NCBI GenBank assembly: GCA_029959085.1
Contig: JARWIR010000090.1
Span: forward strand, 558,001 to 622,000
Origin: Nemophila menziesii
Lineage: Eukaryota; Streptophyta; Magnoliopsida; Boraginales; Hydrophyllaceae
DNA length: 64,000 nt
Direction: 5' to 3'
Each line of letters begins with the position of its first letter. Position 1 is the stretch's first letter. The notes under the pieces were generated by a model. The model searched no databases and was not told where the DNA came from. It was given only the letters and a program-made list of their open reading frames with translations. The position numbers and the translations under genes were made by a program. Shown here one piece after another: positions 31,931 to 43,100 of the stretch.

Positions 31931-32134
31931 ATGTTAAATATAGCTTCCAAAAGGCCCCCATTTATTCCAGCAGGAAAAAGTCTTCACAATAGAACTCATG
32001 TAGAAGTTAGTAACCCCCAGACATTGACAATATGTTCTACTACTATAAAGGACAATTCTTATGAATGGAATGGTAAGAAACTTGTTTCATTGGAAAAGCC
32101 TCAAGCACAATATTCTAAAAGAAATATCAACTAA
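31931..32134 (+). other. Short unrecognised open frame
   Basis: Reads KRPPFIPAGKSLHNRT and SYEWNGKKLVSLEKPQAQ. Downstream to about 32230 further lysine-rich coding-like sequence continues in other frames. It may be the 3' end of the gene that contains the repeated exon units. No family recognised. Confidence 0.3.
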
Positions 32135-32249
32135 ACAAAAGTACGACCTCTAGCAAAAGAAAAAGTTTCTCAACTAAAAAAGGCTCCCAACAAAGTGTTA
32201 CTTGGAGACACAGGTGTGAGTCATACCAGATCATGAATAGTCGGTCCCA

Positions 32250-33110
32250 ATATAGTAGTTGAAATCACAAAGGTAGGAGTGAATGCTTCAACTAGTTATC
32301 CAAATCATTTTCTAAGTTCCTCGAAGTTAAACACAAGAAAAAGTGATTACAAGATTTGGTGAAATTTAGCATGATTATTTGTTTAATTAATACTATATGC
32401 CACTGATTTGCGTGATCTTGAATATTGTAATAAAGTGATAGACTATTTTGTATGTTGTGGCAGGTATAGATATGGTTGAATTTAACGTGTTTTTATGTTC
32501 AATGAATGTTTTATCACGTTTAAAGTATGTATATGTGTTTAATGGTATATAATAGTTGATTTTGATATCTAATTAGTGTTTTTTGTTTATTGTATGTATG
32601 TATAGTCTTCATTACATTTACATTAATGCTTAAAGTTTATTCTTAACAAATTCAAAGACTTCTATGCAAATTAAACTTATTTTTATTATCTTCAGTTACT
32701 AAAGGGACTTTTAGAACAAAAAATTATTAGTCAAATTAAAGTATACACATGTATGATATTATAAAGACATGGTGGCACCATATGTCTTATTTATTTCAAA
32801 AGTGGTCCCTGCGATTTCAACAATAGTTTACCCTTTGAACAACTAGGTTCAAACAACAACTCACAAACACATCAAGTGCATAAACAACTCTCACAAACAC
32901 ACCAAGTAAATCTGCAATAGGGTTAAATAAGTTTCCAGCAGTAGTAGTTCATTACACAAAATATTCATTCTCCAAAAGTTTAGCATTATAAAATATTTAT
33001 AGGCGATTTAACCACTAGGAAACACAAATTAATACCCCATAACATCCAAAAATACCATAAAAATAAATCTTAACCAACTTCTAAATCTCTATTCTCTGAT
33101 CCTCAATCTC
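32250..33110. other. AT-rich spacer, no gene seen
   Basis: No coding stretch. CATGGTGGCACCATATGTC near 32766 contains the short palindrome GGTGGCACC-like sequence, and GTGGTCCCTGCGATTTC follows, in the style of a transposon border; no partner could be fixed. Confidence 0.45.
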
Positions 33111-33129
33111 TATGCTCTCATCCTCAAAG

Positions 33130-33554
33130 ATAAAATACTTGGACGACGACATACTCAGTGGTTGCATGCTCAATCTTCCTCATCTTACCTTCATCCATAA
33201 TGTCTTCATCTTCATCAGAGCTACTCTCTATGATCACCACTTCATAGGGTGTCATTGGTTTGACGGGATCTTTTTTCTACTTGACAAGCGGTGGAAAAAA
33301 CGTAACAAGTCTCCCACTTTGCTTAGTGAGTGGTCTCGTAGGTTTGAAGCGTCTTGGAGTGTGTTTAACAACAATACGTGGAGCAAAATTAGATCCTTCA
33401 CTTTCTTTATTTCCAGTATCTGCAGAAGAAAAAAACCATTAGTAATATACTCAAGCAAACTTATCCAATACAACACACATTCTATAAACATATCCAATAT
33501 TCCCTTACTCTTAACTCCTAAAATTGGCGATTGAGCAGCCATGTTAGTCATCAT
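33130..33554 (-). pseudogene. Small basic/acidic protein, probably spliced (convergent gene)
   Basis: On the minus strand ATG 33551 opens MTNMAAQSPILGVKS, followed by a possible intron (about 33510-33425, ending in a pyrimidine-rich GCAG). The next exon reads NKESEGSNFAPRIVVKHTPR and RFKPTRPLTKQSGRLVTFFP, then a stop and an acidic SSSDEDEDIMDEG segment. The mix of basic and acidic tracts suggests a nuclear protein, but no domain is recognised. It shares its strand with the GRF finger gene at 34415-34771 and runs towards the plus-strand MULE remnant. Confidence 0.35.
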
Positions 33555-34414
33555 AGTTCACTTAATGTATGTAATGATATTCTTTGTTTGTGAGTTTTGA
33601 TACACTTTCTGAAATAACTATATATAGGTCAGTGTTAAGCCTTTATGTTTTCCTAGGGCTCTTTCTTGTTTATTGCAATGTCTTTTACCCCCAATAAAAA
33701 AACACTATCTAGGAGATATAAAAGGTTTTTTCATGCTTTAGTAGTAGTTACACGTAACTAAACATATAACTAAACACATATATGTCAACTATATAATCTA
33801 AATATTACCATGTATAATAATAAATTGAATCTAGATATAGATATAGTAAATACACCTAACTTTTAACATTTGTCTAATCATGCCAGTAAATCTAATTGAT
33901 TATCAACTAACTTCTAATCTCTCATTTTCTTCAAATAACTTAAGTTTCACACTGGAAAACACAATAAAAATATGGAAAATATGAAGAACACCATAGAATC
34001 TTAGAAATATTAAAGAACACCATAAAATTCTAAAAAATATGAAGAACACAACTTCTATACTTTTTTTTCAAATAACCTAACTTTCTCATTAAAAGAAATC
34101 TGGAAAATATGAAGAACACCATGAATTTTTGGAAAATATGAAGAACACCTTAAATTTCTGTAAAAATAAAGAACATCGTCATAATATGGAAAAGTTGAAC
34201 ACACCCATAACTGAATACCGAAGATAAACATACATCAGTTACATCACATTTAAAATAATTAAAGACAATAGTACATTATTAAGACCTAGTTACGAACACT
34301 TGAGTAAACTACGCTAGTTAACATGAAATGGGAAATACAACAAGTACAATAGAAACAAAAGACAACCACAATTAAGGAAAACGAAACATTCTCCAAACAC
34401 CTAAACTGTTGAGA

Positions 34415-34771
34415 TCACAAAATAGAGCACAAAGCCCAGCGGAAACGCGACCAAATGGGCCATTTCCTCCCACTGTTACCTTCATTGAGAGAGAGCACAA
34501 GGATATCATCATTCTTCCTCGACAGAGTCTTCAAAAGCCCAAGAAACACACGCATTCCCCTCTCGCAGATTGGTGGATTAATCCAACAAAAATAGATACA
34601 CTTCTTTGAAGTACGGTACTTCTCACAACCCACAAACCTCTTTAATAGCTTGTAGGAATTCCACAACGTCTTCACACGACAAGTTATCCCATAGTAGCAT
34701 TTGGAGTGAAATTTTAGAGCTTTGTTCACGATGAGGCTCTTCGCATGGCTTCCTTTGTTCACCATTGGCAA
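34415..34771 (-). CDS. GRF-type zinc-finger protein, degenerate
   Basis: A 118-residue frame (ATG 34771). Residues about 27-70 read CYYGITCRVKTLWNSY, KRFVGCEKY and KKCIYFCWINPP, following the GRF finger layout CxCG...T.W...NPG+RFxGC...CxFFxWxD. The second Cys of the first pair has become Tyr and the NPGRR stretch is KLLKR, so zinc binding is doubtful. Short GRF-finger proteins with a following coiled coil are common around plant DNA transposons; their role is not established. The 5' flank (34800-35100) contains TE-like sequence (ACGTGGCAC, TTGACTAACC repeats). It may be a second gene of the neighbouring MULE, placed convergently. Confidence 0.5.
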   Translation of the reverse strand: MPMVNKGSHAKSLIVNKALKFHSKCYYGITCRVKTLWNSYKLLKRFVGCEKYRTSKKCIYFCWINPPICERGMRVFLGLLKTLSRKNDDILVLSLNEGNSGRKWPIWSRFRWALCSIL

Positions 34772-34799
34772 GTTTTTTATGAGATTTATTATTCAAGGA

Positions 34800-35720
34800 T
34801 CTATGAAGATGGTACGAGGATGAAGGGGGATTGGGTTAAGGTTTGTAATGAATTAAAGAGATGTGATAAATTTTCTTTAATGAAAATTATAAAGGTCAAA
34901 TGGGGGTAATGGAAATGTCTAGGATGCCTTTGATGATTTGAAAAAAAATGACGTGGCACATACATGACACCTAACCAGCGTTGACTAACCATTGACTAAC
35001 ATAAATGGAAAAAAAGGCTAACATAGACCTATTTTTGAAAGATAAAAGGTCACAAGGTTCTCTCCAAAAGATAGAGGGCCACACAGAACATTTAGGGTAA
35101 AGATGAAAGTTCACCACAGGGTTTTACCCTTATATCTGAGTAGAAGTTTTCACTAACCATATTAAGCAGGGGGTGTAATTAACTGTATCAGATCGAAAGA
35201 AGGTGGTTCTACAATTACTGATTTTTTCCAAAAATGAAAAATCCTTTTCATATTGGAAATTAAAATTTTTGGAATTCAAAACAATTATGAATTTGGAACT
35301 TCGAATATCGGCCAAAAATTCAAAAAAATTGGACTATCTATATATTTCGAGTTTTTGGAATTTTTGATATATTATGAAGACATAGAAGTTTATAATAGGA
35401 AATATATTCTTGTAAATCCAGAAAATGAGAAATATACCCTTGTAAACCGGAAAAAAATATATATATCCTTGTAAAACTAGTAAATAGAAACAACCTATTT
35501 ATTTTTTGATATGTTTTTGTTTTATAAAAAATATACCATTCTAAGCCCAAGAAGTACAATGACGCCAATGTAAATAAACCTTAATGTTAGAAAATATACC
35601 CTTTTGTTATGTCATATAACAAATATACTCTTATGTTATGAGATAAAACATATAATGATATATATTGGTATGTCATATTTTAATAAAAAAATTATTTACG
35701 TATATCTATAAAATAATGAA
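34800..35720. other. AT-rich flank with short repeats
   Basis: 34900-35110 resembles a transposon end: GACGTGGCACATACATGACA, two TTGACTAAC copies and AGATAGAGGGCCACACAG. 35395-35480 holds three copies of a GAAATATAYYCTTGTAAA unit spaced 28-32 bp. The small frames at 35130-35568 have no motif. Confidence 0.5.
35395..35482 (+). repeat. Three-copy AT-rich minisatellite
   Basis: ATATATTCTTGTAAATCC, AAATATACCCTTGTAAACC and ATATATATCCTTGTAAAAC follow each other, each joined by a purine-rich spacer with GGAAA or AGAAAATGAG. Confidence 0.7.
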
Positions 35721-35722
35721 TG

Positions 35723-36096
35723 CTTCTTTTATCCCATGTACTAAACCATAATTGTCAACTTACTTTTTGAAAAGTAAAACGTGTATACTTACCCTTTGTA
35801 CTTTAGAAACGCGGCACGTTGTCCCCTACGGATGAAACCCATCCAAAAAGTTCGTCAATTAACCCCCTAAGAATCAAAATCTTTATTAGTTAACCTTCAA
35901 AGAATCAAAAACTTTGTTATTTGTCCTTCTAACTAATACACAATTTCCTATTTACCCCCCTCAACTAACAAATTTTTGGATGTATTCCATCCAAAAGGGT
36001 AACAAGTCACGTTTTTAAGTACATGCGCTAAGTATACGCGCTTTACATTTCAAGGGGTAAGTTGACAATTGGGTTATAGTACATGAGGCAAAAGGG
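35723..36096. mobile_element. Foldback MITE, fourth family
   Basis: Long inverted repeat of about 120 bp per arm. ATTGTCAACTTACTTTTTGA, GTGTATACTT, TGTACTTTAGAAACG and GATGAAACCCATCCAAAAA (35750-35860) return inverted at 35975-36080. The centre is pyrimidine-rich (CCTCTAACTAA, TTTACCCCCCTCAAC). There is no protein. Ends are approximate and no sure target duplication was found. Confidence 0.7.
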
Positions 36097-36521
36097 AAAT
36101 TGACTTTATAAAAAAACATAAATCTCATATTACAAAAATCTGCAACGATATACCGAAATGGAGGTGTGATTTTAGGGGTGGTGACTTGAGGTAGTAGAGT
36201 GTTTCTGGGGTGGCGGGGTGTTTTTTGTCTTGGCGTGTGGTGGTTGTCTTTATTTTGGGGTTCGTTGTTTATCGTTTGAGAGATATATACAATTAGGATT
36301 TATGATGGAATGAAATGTTAGGTTAGAAATTTAATTTTAGATGGTAAGGGAAAATTATAAACTGGATCTTTTATTTTATTTTATGTATAATTTGTCCTAT
36401 ATTGAAATTTAAATATATCATCATTAATATATCAGAAAATTAACTTGGTTGTGAAATCAGAAGGCAAAATTTAGAATGTAAAATCAGATATGAGATCAAA
36501 CATTTGGAAATGCAAACGTAA
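36097..36521. other. Spacer, no gene seen
   Basis: Contains a G/T-rich stretch (36180-36260, GGGTGGTGACTTGAGG and similar) and then AT-rich sequence. Nothing recognisable as a gene. Confidence 0.5.
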
Positions 36522-36713
36522 GAGTAATGATATATACCACCCAAATTCATACCACGCAATATACCACCCATGACGTGACGTGATTTGAATGGAAGTAAAT
36601 CATTAATCTATTTATTTTCTCGATTTAATTAACAATTTACTTCCAACCAAATCACGTCATATCTTGGGTGGTATATTGGGTGATATTAATTTGGGTTGTA
36701 TATATCATCACTC
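36522..36713. mobile_element. 192-bp palindromic MITE (GAGTAATGATAT family), copy 2
   Basis: Starts GAGTAATGATATATACCACC and ends GTATATATCATCACTC, with arms pairing around an AT-rich centre near 36615. Same family as 8166-8372 but diverged. No target duplication is evident. Confidence 0.8.
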
Positions 36714-37270
36714 TTCTGATAAATTGGAAATATCAAAAATCATAAATTCAAAAAATTTAATGTAAAAAAGTTATTTCATACTACATAATAAATCTTTCTA
36801 ACTCTAAGGTACCTCTTTAATATCAAGTGATCAAGTATTATGAAGTGTAATACGATTTTTTGGCCATTCCAAATTATTCTAAACGTTGAAATTGAAGTAT
36901 ATAATTGTTGTCATATACGTTTGAAGTAAAAAAACAAGACTACATATACAATCGAATATGTTTAATCGCTTATAAAATCATTTAAGACGGTGACTCAAAA
37001 TCTCATTTAGGCATCGACTGTCCAACTTGATTTTCTTGGAATGCTCGATCAATTAAAATCATTCAAATATAGAACGTATAGAATTTGAAACTTTTTCTTG
37101 AATATGGTTAGACTGGCCCATCCCACCCACACTTTATCAAGAAAAGAATAGTTGATGATCATCTCCAAGAGAAAAACTGTGTGCATTACAGAGAAATATC
37201 GACAAACAAGTTACACTGAATCTGTACGAAATATAGATATATATTGTTAACCACATTTACTTAAGAAAAA
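36714..37270. other. AT-rich spacer, no gene seen
   Basis: No open frame or repeat recognised up to the start of the LINE at about 37273. Confidence 0.55.
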
Positions 37271-37272
37271 AA

Positions 37273-37661
37273 AGTTACCAATCTGGGTTAAGTTACTAAA
37301 TGTTCCTGTGAACTTATGGACACAGAGAGGGCTTAGTTATGTTGCTAGTGGTATTGGAGTTCCTTTACAAATGGATTCCATCACTGAATCAAAGACTAGG
37401 TTAGGATATGCTAGAGTTTTTGTAGAAATTGACACAAATGAAGAATTACCTGATGATTTACTAGTTGATAATGGGTTAGAAGAATTGCAAACAGACAAGA
37501 TTGAATATGAATGGAAACCTACTATATGTACAAAGTGCAAGAGGTTTGGACATGTAGAAGGTGAATGCAATAATAGTCAAAAGGTATGGGTGCCTAAGAG
37601 AATCAATAACATTGGTGAGAAAGGTACTAATAAACATAAAGGGAAAGAGGTAATTGAATAA
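37273..37661 (+). pseudogene. LINE family B ORF1, C-terminal part
   Basis: The frame is open from the border (KLPIWVKLLNVPVNLWTQRG) through YVASGIGVPLQMDS and RLGYARVFVEIDTNEELP to the zinc knuckle WKPTICTKCKRFGHVEGEC (about 37510-37568; CX2CX4HX4C complete). This is the DUF4283-plus-knuckle arrangement of plant LINE ORF1, an RNA-binding chaperone that packages the element RNA. The stop is at 37659-37661; a coding-like tail with QDVMEFITNHNG-type residues continues to about 37820. The N-terminus is missing because of the 5' truncation. Confidence 0.85.
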
Positions 37662-37840
37662 TAGAATGTTGTCAAAGGGAGCAAAAGAAATAATAAGCAG
37701 AATGGAGAATCAAGCTCAGTTATTAATTCAAATCAGTTTGAAAGATTACAGGAAAATAATGAAGAGGTGATTGATCAAGATGTTATGGAATTTATCACTA
37801 ATCATAATGGAGGAGAATAAATAACAAGGCCTCCGAACAT

Positions 37841-40800
37841 ATGAACTGTTTAGCTTGGAATGTTAGAGGTTTAAATAATGTAATAAGGCAGCTTGATGTC
37901 AAGGATTTTATTTTTGAAAATAAGATTAGGATAGTTGGTTTACTTGAAACAAAAGTCAAAGTGAGCAACTATCCTAAGATAGTTAATAAACATTTCTCTA
38001 ATATGGAAATGATTCATAATTATGGTAATGATGTCAGTGGAAGAATATGGTTATTGTGGGATCATAAGTATGTAGATGTTAAGCTAATTTCACAATCTTC
38101 TCAAGCTATTATGGTGTATGTGAAAGTGTTTGAAAATCAAGATGAATTATATCTAGCTATGGTATATGCGAGTAGTGATAGTGGAGATAGGAGAATGCTG
38201 TGGCAAGATATGAAAGAATGGAGTACAAAATTTGATAAAGAAAGATTATGCATCATGGGGGATTTCAATGAAATTCTCAAGATACAAGATAGAATCAATT
38301 GTACTGTTTTGGATAAAGGAGCTCAAGAATTTAATGATTGTATAGAAGATGCTGAGTTATTAGAGCAAGGATATGGAGGTCATTATTTTACTTGGACAAA
38401 TAAAGGTGACTCACTTAATATCAGAGCTAGTAAGATAGATAGAGTCTTTGTAAATGAAAAGTGGTTAGATACATTAACTTCTAGTGTGATAATTCACTCT
38501 CCCTCAACCTCAGATCATTGCCCTATGAAACTAACTTTGGCAAGTAAGAAGAGGCAGATTGCTAGCCAATTCAAATTTTTTGATGTTTGGGTTCAACATG
38601 AGAAGTTTAATGACATTGCGAGACAAGCATGGAGTATCAAGGTAGATGGGAATCATATGTTTTCCTTATGTATGAAGCAAAAAAACACAAAAATTGCCCT
38701 GAAGAAATTCAATAACATATATTTCAGAAGGAATTCAACAAATATTGAGCTTATTAAGTCTCAACTGAATATAGTACAGATGAAGATAATGAGTGGTAAT
38801 TTTGATGCAAGTAATATTAATGAAGAAAAGATTCTTAGTGCAGATCTTGAAGAAGCTATTTTGACTCAACACAAAATCTTAAGACAAAAAGCTAAAATTA
38901 TATTTAACAATGAAATGGATAGCAATACTGCTTATTATCACAGAATCATTAAAGGGGGGATTGCTAGAAACAATATATCTCTATTAATCAAAGAAGATGG
39001 AGAGATTATTGAAGACCCTAATCAAATTAAAGAGGAATTTGTTAATTTTTACAAACAATTACTGGGGACTAAAGATGATAAAGAAGAATTTTGCTCAAGT
39101 AATGTACTCAATCTGTTAATAGGGAAGCAATTAAGTGAAGATCAGAGGGAAGCATTAATAGCTCCTATCACATATATAGAGGTTAAAAATGCTATGTTCT
39201 CAATGAATCCAAAGAAGAGTCCTGGACCAGATGGGTTGAATTCAACCTTCTATAAAGAATCTTGGGAAACAGTTGGAGATGACTTTACAAAAGCAATAAA
39301 GCAGAGTTTTGAAAATTGTAAGCTACTTAAACAGGTTAATACAACAAATATTGTACTAATACCTAAGGAAAAGAAACCATCAAATGTGAAGAAATTCAGG
39401 CCCATTTCATGTACTAACACTACTTACAAGACTATTGCAAGGATAATGAGTAGGAGATTGAAGAAAATTATGAGTTCTATCATCTCCTTAAATCAGGCAG
39501 CTTATGTTGAGGGGAGATATATAGGTGATAATATCTTAGTTGCTCAGGACATTATGTTGGGATATGAAAAGAAAAGTAATAGCTCAAATTGCACTATAAA
39601 CCTTGATCTTCAAAAAGGCTTATGACAGTGTAAACTGGATTTTCTTGCTTAATACTCTTGAAGCTTTAAATTTTCCAAGTAAATTTGTAAAATGGATCAA
39701 AATGTGTGTTTGTTCACCTACCTACTCAGTGTGTGTGAATGGAGAAGCATGTGGATTCTTTGAGGGGAAGAGGGGGTTGAGACAGGGGGGCAGCCTCTCA
39801 CCTTATCTATTTGCTATGTGTATGGAGGTTTTTACAGGATTATTTAAACACTTGGCTAATAAGAAAGAATTCAATTATCATCAAAAGTGTGAAGTCATGA
39901 AACTCAATCATATCATCTTTGCAGATGACTTATTAGTCTTCTTCAAAGCTCAAATTAAAACTGCTAAGATTGTAAAAGAAGGCTTTAATCTATTCTCCAG
40001 GCTCTCAGGTTTACAAATTAACTACCAGAAAAGTGAGATATATATAAGTGGAAATAACACAATGATTGAAAAAGAGATCTCTCAGATTTTGAACATCAAG
40101 ATTGGTAAATTACCAGTTAGATACTTGGGGGTCCCTTCACATTCTAAAAAATTGAGTGTAGAGGAAGGAAACAAACTTGTTGACAAGATATATAGTACAA
40201 TTAGTCAATGGACTTCAAAAAACCTCTCTTACTCGGGTAGGATTGAATTGATCAAGACAATTATCATTAGCAAGATTCTCTACTGGTGTAGGGTATTTCT
40301 CTTACCTAAACAAGTTATTTACAAACTTAATCAACTTATGAACAACTTTTTATGGAAAGGCAACATGGAAGGAGCACATGGTGCTAAAATAGCGTGGGAA
40401 AATGTTTGTAAGAGTAAAGAAAAAGGAGGTTTGGGCATACCAAATTTGGAGAATTTAAATCTTGTATGTCTTTTATTTACATTTTGGAGAATGTACTCAC
40501 AAGAAAACAACTTGTGGAGTCAGTGGGTGAATTATAACATTATCAAAGGAAGATGTATATGGAGTATGGAAGATAAACAAGGCTACACTTGGATTTGGAG
40601 AAAGTTAATGAAAGTTGGAAGCCTCGCATATAATTTCATCACTCACAAAGTATATAATGGTAAGAATACTTATCTCATATGGGATAGATGGTTAAATGGG
40701 CTAAATATTCAAGAGATTTTGGGTATAAACTTGGATGAAGATAATTTTAATAGCAATAAAACAGTTTATACTTGCTATGGAAAAGATAGGTGGAGATTAC

Positions 40801-41440
40801 CTCCATGTGTTGGTAAGATCTTGCCTAATTGACAAACTTTAAACTTCAAAGCAGATGTGATAAAATAATATGGAGTGAGAGTGATAAAAGAGGTTTTTCA
40901 TTTAGAAAAACCTTATTTAAAGTAAATAATCTTGCACATACTGAGGATGTTAATTGGAGCAGGTTTATCTGGGGTAAAGCTAACATACCGAGTTGTTCTT
41001 TCATTTCTTGGTTGGCTATACAAAATAGACTGAGTACTAAGAAGAGGATGCTAGAATAGGGTTGTCAAATTAACCCTTTATGTAGCTTTTGCAGGGCAGT
41101 TAGTGAAGATAATATACACTTATTCTTCTCATGTTCATACTCTAAAAGAATTTTAATCAGAATCTTGGGCATTTGTGAAATAACATGGATACCGAGAGAT
41201 TTTGTTGAATTTTATGATAAGTTAGCTGTTTTGAAGTGTAATGAAATGAAGATGGTGATTAGTTTGTTAATCACAACTTTTATATATATTATATGGTGGC
41301 AAAGGAATGAAATAGAGCATGGTGGGGTCCTTTTGAATGAAGAGCAAACTTTTGGGCGTATTTGTGATATGGTGAAAATGAAAGTGAAAGAAAGGAAGTT
41401 GAAGAATAAAAAAGTTAGTGAAATAGCTGAGAGTTTGTAA
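37841..41440 (+). pseudogene. LINE family B ORF2: endonuclease, RT, zinc finger (two frameshifts, one stop)
   Basis: ATG 37841 (MNCLAWNVRGLNN) opens an apurinic-endonuclease-like domain: LLETKV, MGDFNEIL near residue 142, KIDRVFV, and SDHCPM (the catalytic SDH) near 228. RT follows: SPGPDGLN, KFRPISC, and the DLQK-AYDSVNW block. One extra base near 39615 shifts the frame there (39603-40832 continues). RQGGSLSPYLF stands where the family has RQGDPLSP. FADDLLVFF keeps the catalytic Asp pair. A second frameshift at about 40829 and a TAG at 41057-41059 precede the zinc finger (INPLCSFCRAV, HLFFSCSYS) and the IIWWQRNEIEHGG end. No RNase H. Confidence 0.9.
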
Positions 41441-41695
41441 TTTTAGTTTTAATGAGCATTTCTTGTGTCTTATTAATAGCCTTTTCTTGTAATAGTTAAA
41501 GTAGTAGCCCATATGTAATAGTGGGCCGAGTAACTATTTAGTTATGTAATGTTTTTAATTTTTAAAATGTAAAGTGGACTTTGCAAGGTATATAATCCCT
41601 TGTTGGGCCTTATGCTTGTATAAGTCCACTAATGGTTGTAAGGACTATGAAGTTGGTTTATTAATTAAAAGTTTGATTTGATGATAAAAAAAAAA

Positions 41696-43100
41696 TTATT
41701 CTCATTATATGATATATCCACCCACAAATATATCTTATTCTGTACTTCTTATGTCATCTTGGACAAAATTCTTTGTTATTCTGTCACGCAACTGTACTCA
41801 CCATCAATTAGTTACATGCAATACAAACTTTTATTTTGACTATTCTTTTGTTTTCATTTTCTGCACAAGTTGTTCGTTTGACAATAATCTTTCTTTGTAC
41901 TATGAATCTCTGATACACAAGACAAGTTCAGTTCTTCCAAAATCAATATGAACAGTATCTTAACTTATCCCGCATGATAGCCGAATGGCCACATATAATT
42001 GACCCTAAATTATAGGAGGGGTCATTAATTAAATGAGGTTAAGCAATTTCTATACAATTGTTACAGTATGTGGAATTTTTTGTAAATTATTGTAATGATA
42101 AGATTAGGATAGAGCATATCACGGGTTAGCACCGGGTTTAGGTTTATGCTAACTCTGGATTATAACATCCCGAGCTGGGGTTTAAAAAATCCAACCCAAA
42201 TTTTTTCACTCAACTCCCTCGGGTTCAAATCACCGGGTTATACACCGGATTGACTCGGGTTACACACTTATAATAACTTAAATTAATAATAAAATCTTAA
42301 TTGTTTGAACATGTATAACTATTATTGAATATTTATACTAGTATTTTGAACGTCAAATTACATCCAATCAGGACATGTAAACCAAATAATTACTAAGTTG
42401 TTAAAAGTTATAAGCAGACTGGTCACTAAGTTATTGTGAAAGCTGCACATATACATGTGTATAATTTTAGAAATTAGAACTTAAGTATCAGAATATAACT
42501 TTCAGATTTTGTGTTAGTATATGGCTTTTAATTAGAGGCAACAGTTATAGGAGTAAATTTATTTATATATGAAAAGTAAAATAATTATAAAAAGCTGGTT
42601 TGACTGGGTCCAACCTGATATATTTAAAAAAAATATTAACCCGATCCGCAATGGTCAGTTTTGGTTTTTTGTATTTTTTAATCTGACATAAACTTAGACT
42701 CCTTATCCAGGTTAGCCCAACTCGGACCGGGCTGACTTGGTTGCTTTTTTTTACCGGGTTGATTCGGTCAATGATTTACCCTAGCTACGATAGTAAAGTA
42801 TCATTATGTTTTATTTTTTAGTGAGTGGGTCAAAGTAGGTAATCGATATTTTTGTAGTCAACGTTGTAATGCTATAAATAAATGCAAAACGTGGTGAAAA
42901 AACATCCAATACCTTAGAAATTACCATCCGAACAAAAAGTTTACCTAATTGGGTTGAAGGAGAGATATTTCAGTTACTAAACAACATACCCCATAATTTT
43001 TGTTTGGCTACTCAGTCGGTGCCTCGTTCATCCTTCGAGGGACAAATGAACACATAATTACCCCCTACTAAGGATTAAATATCCTTAACTAAATTATAAC
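41696..43100. other. Spacer with CGGGTT-rich stretches, no gene seen
   Basis: 42115-42260 and 42595-42790 are rich in CGGGTT/AACCCG words (ACCGGGTTTAGG, CTCGGGTTACAC, TTACCGGGTTGATTCGG) separated by AT-rich sequence, as if bounding a decayed element of about 0.67 kb. No terminal repeat could be aligned firmly. No coding stretch. Confidence 0.4.

Larger units (their letters stand above)
37273..41695 (+). mobile_element. LINE family B, copy 3 (best preserved, 5'-truncated in ORF1)
   Basis: Plus-strand non-LTR element with the end of ORF1, a complete ORF2 (endonuclease, RT, zinc finger), a 3' UTR of about 250 bp and ten A (41686-41695). It begins inside the ORF1 coding sequence (KLPIWVKLLNVPVNLW), so reverse transcription stopped early. 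The left border adjoins an A run (37265-37273), which hides any target duplication; the sequence after the tail, TTATTCTCATTA, has no visible partner on the left. Two frameshifts and one stop break ORF2. Confidence 0.9.

Noticed and set aside
33112..33534. 140-residue plus-strand frame
   Set aside because: Lies opposite a better spliced minus-strand reading; no motif.
25265..35110. Treating the whole PMD-MULE-GRF region as one proven transposon
   Set aside because: I could not match terminal inverted repeats at the two ends, so it is kept as a hypothesis in the findings only.
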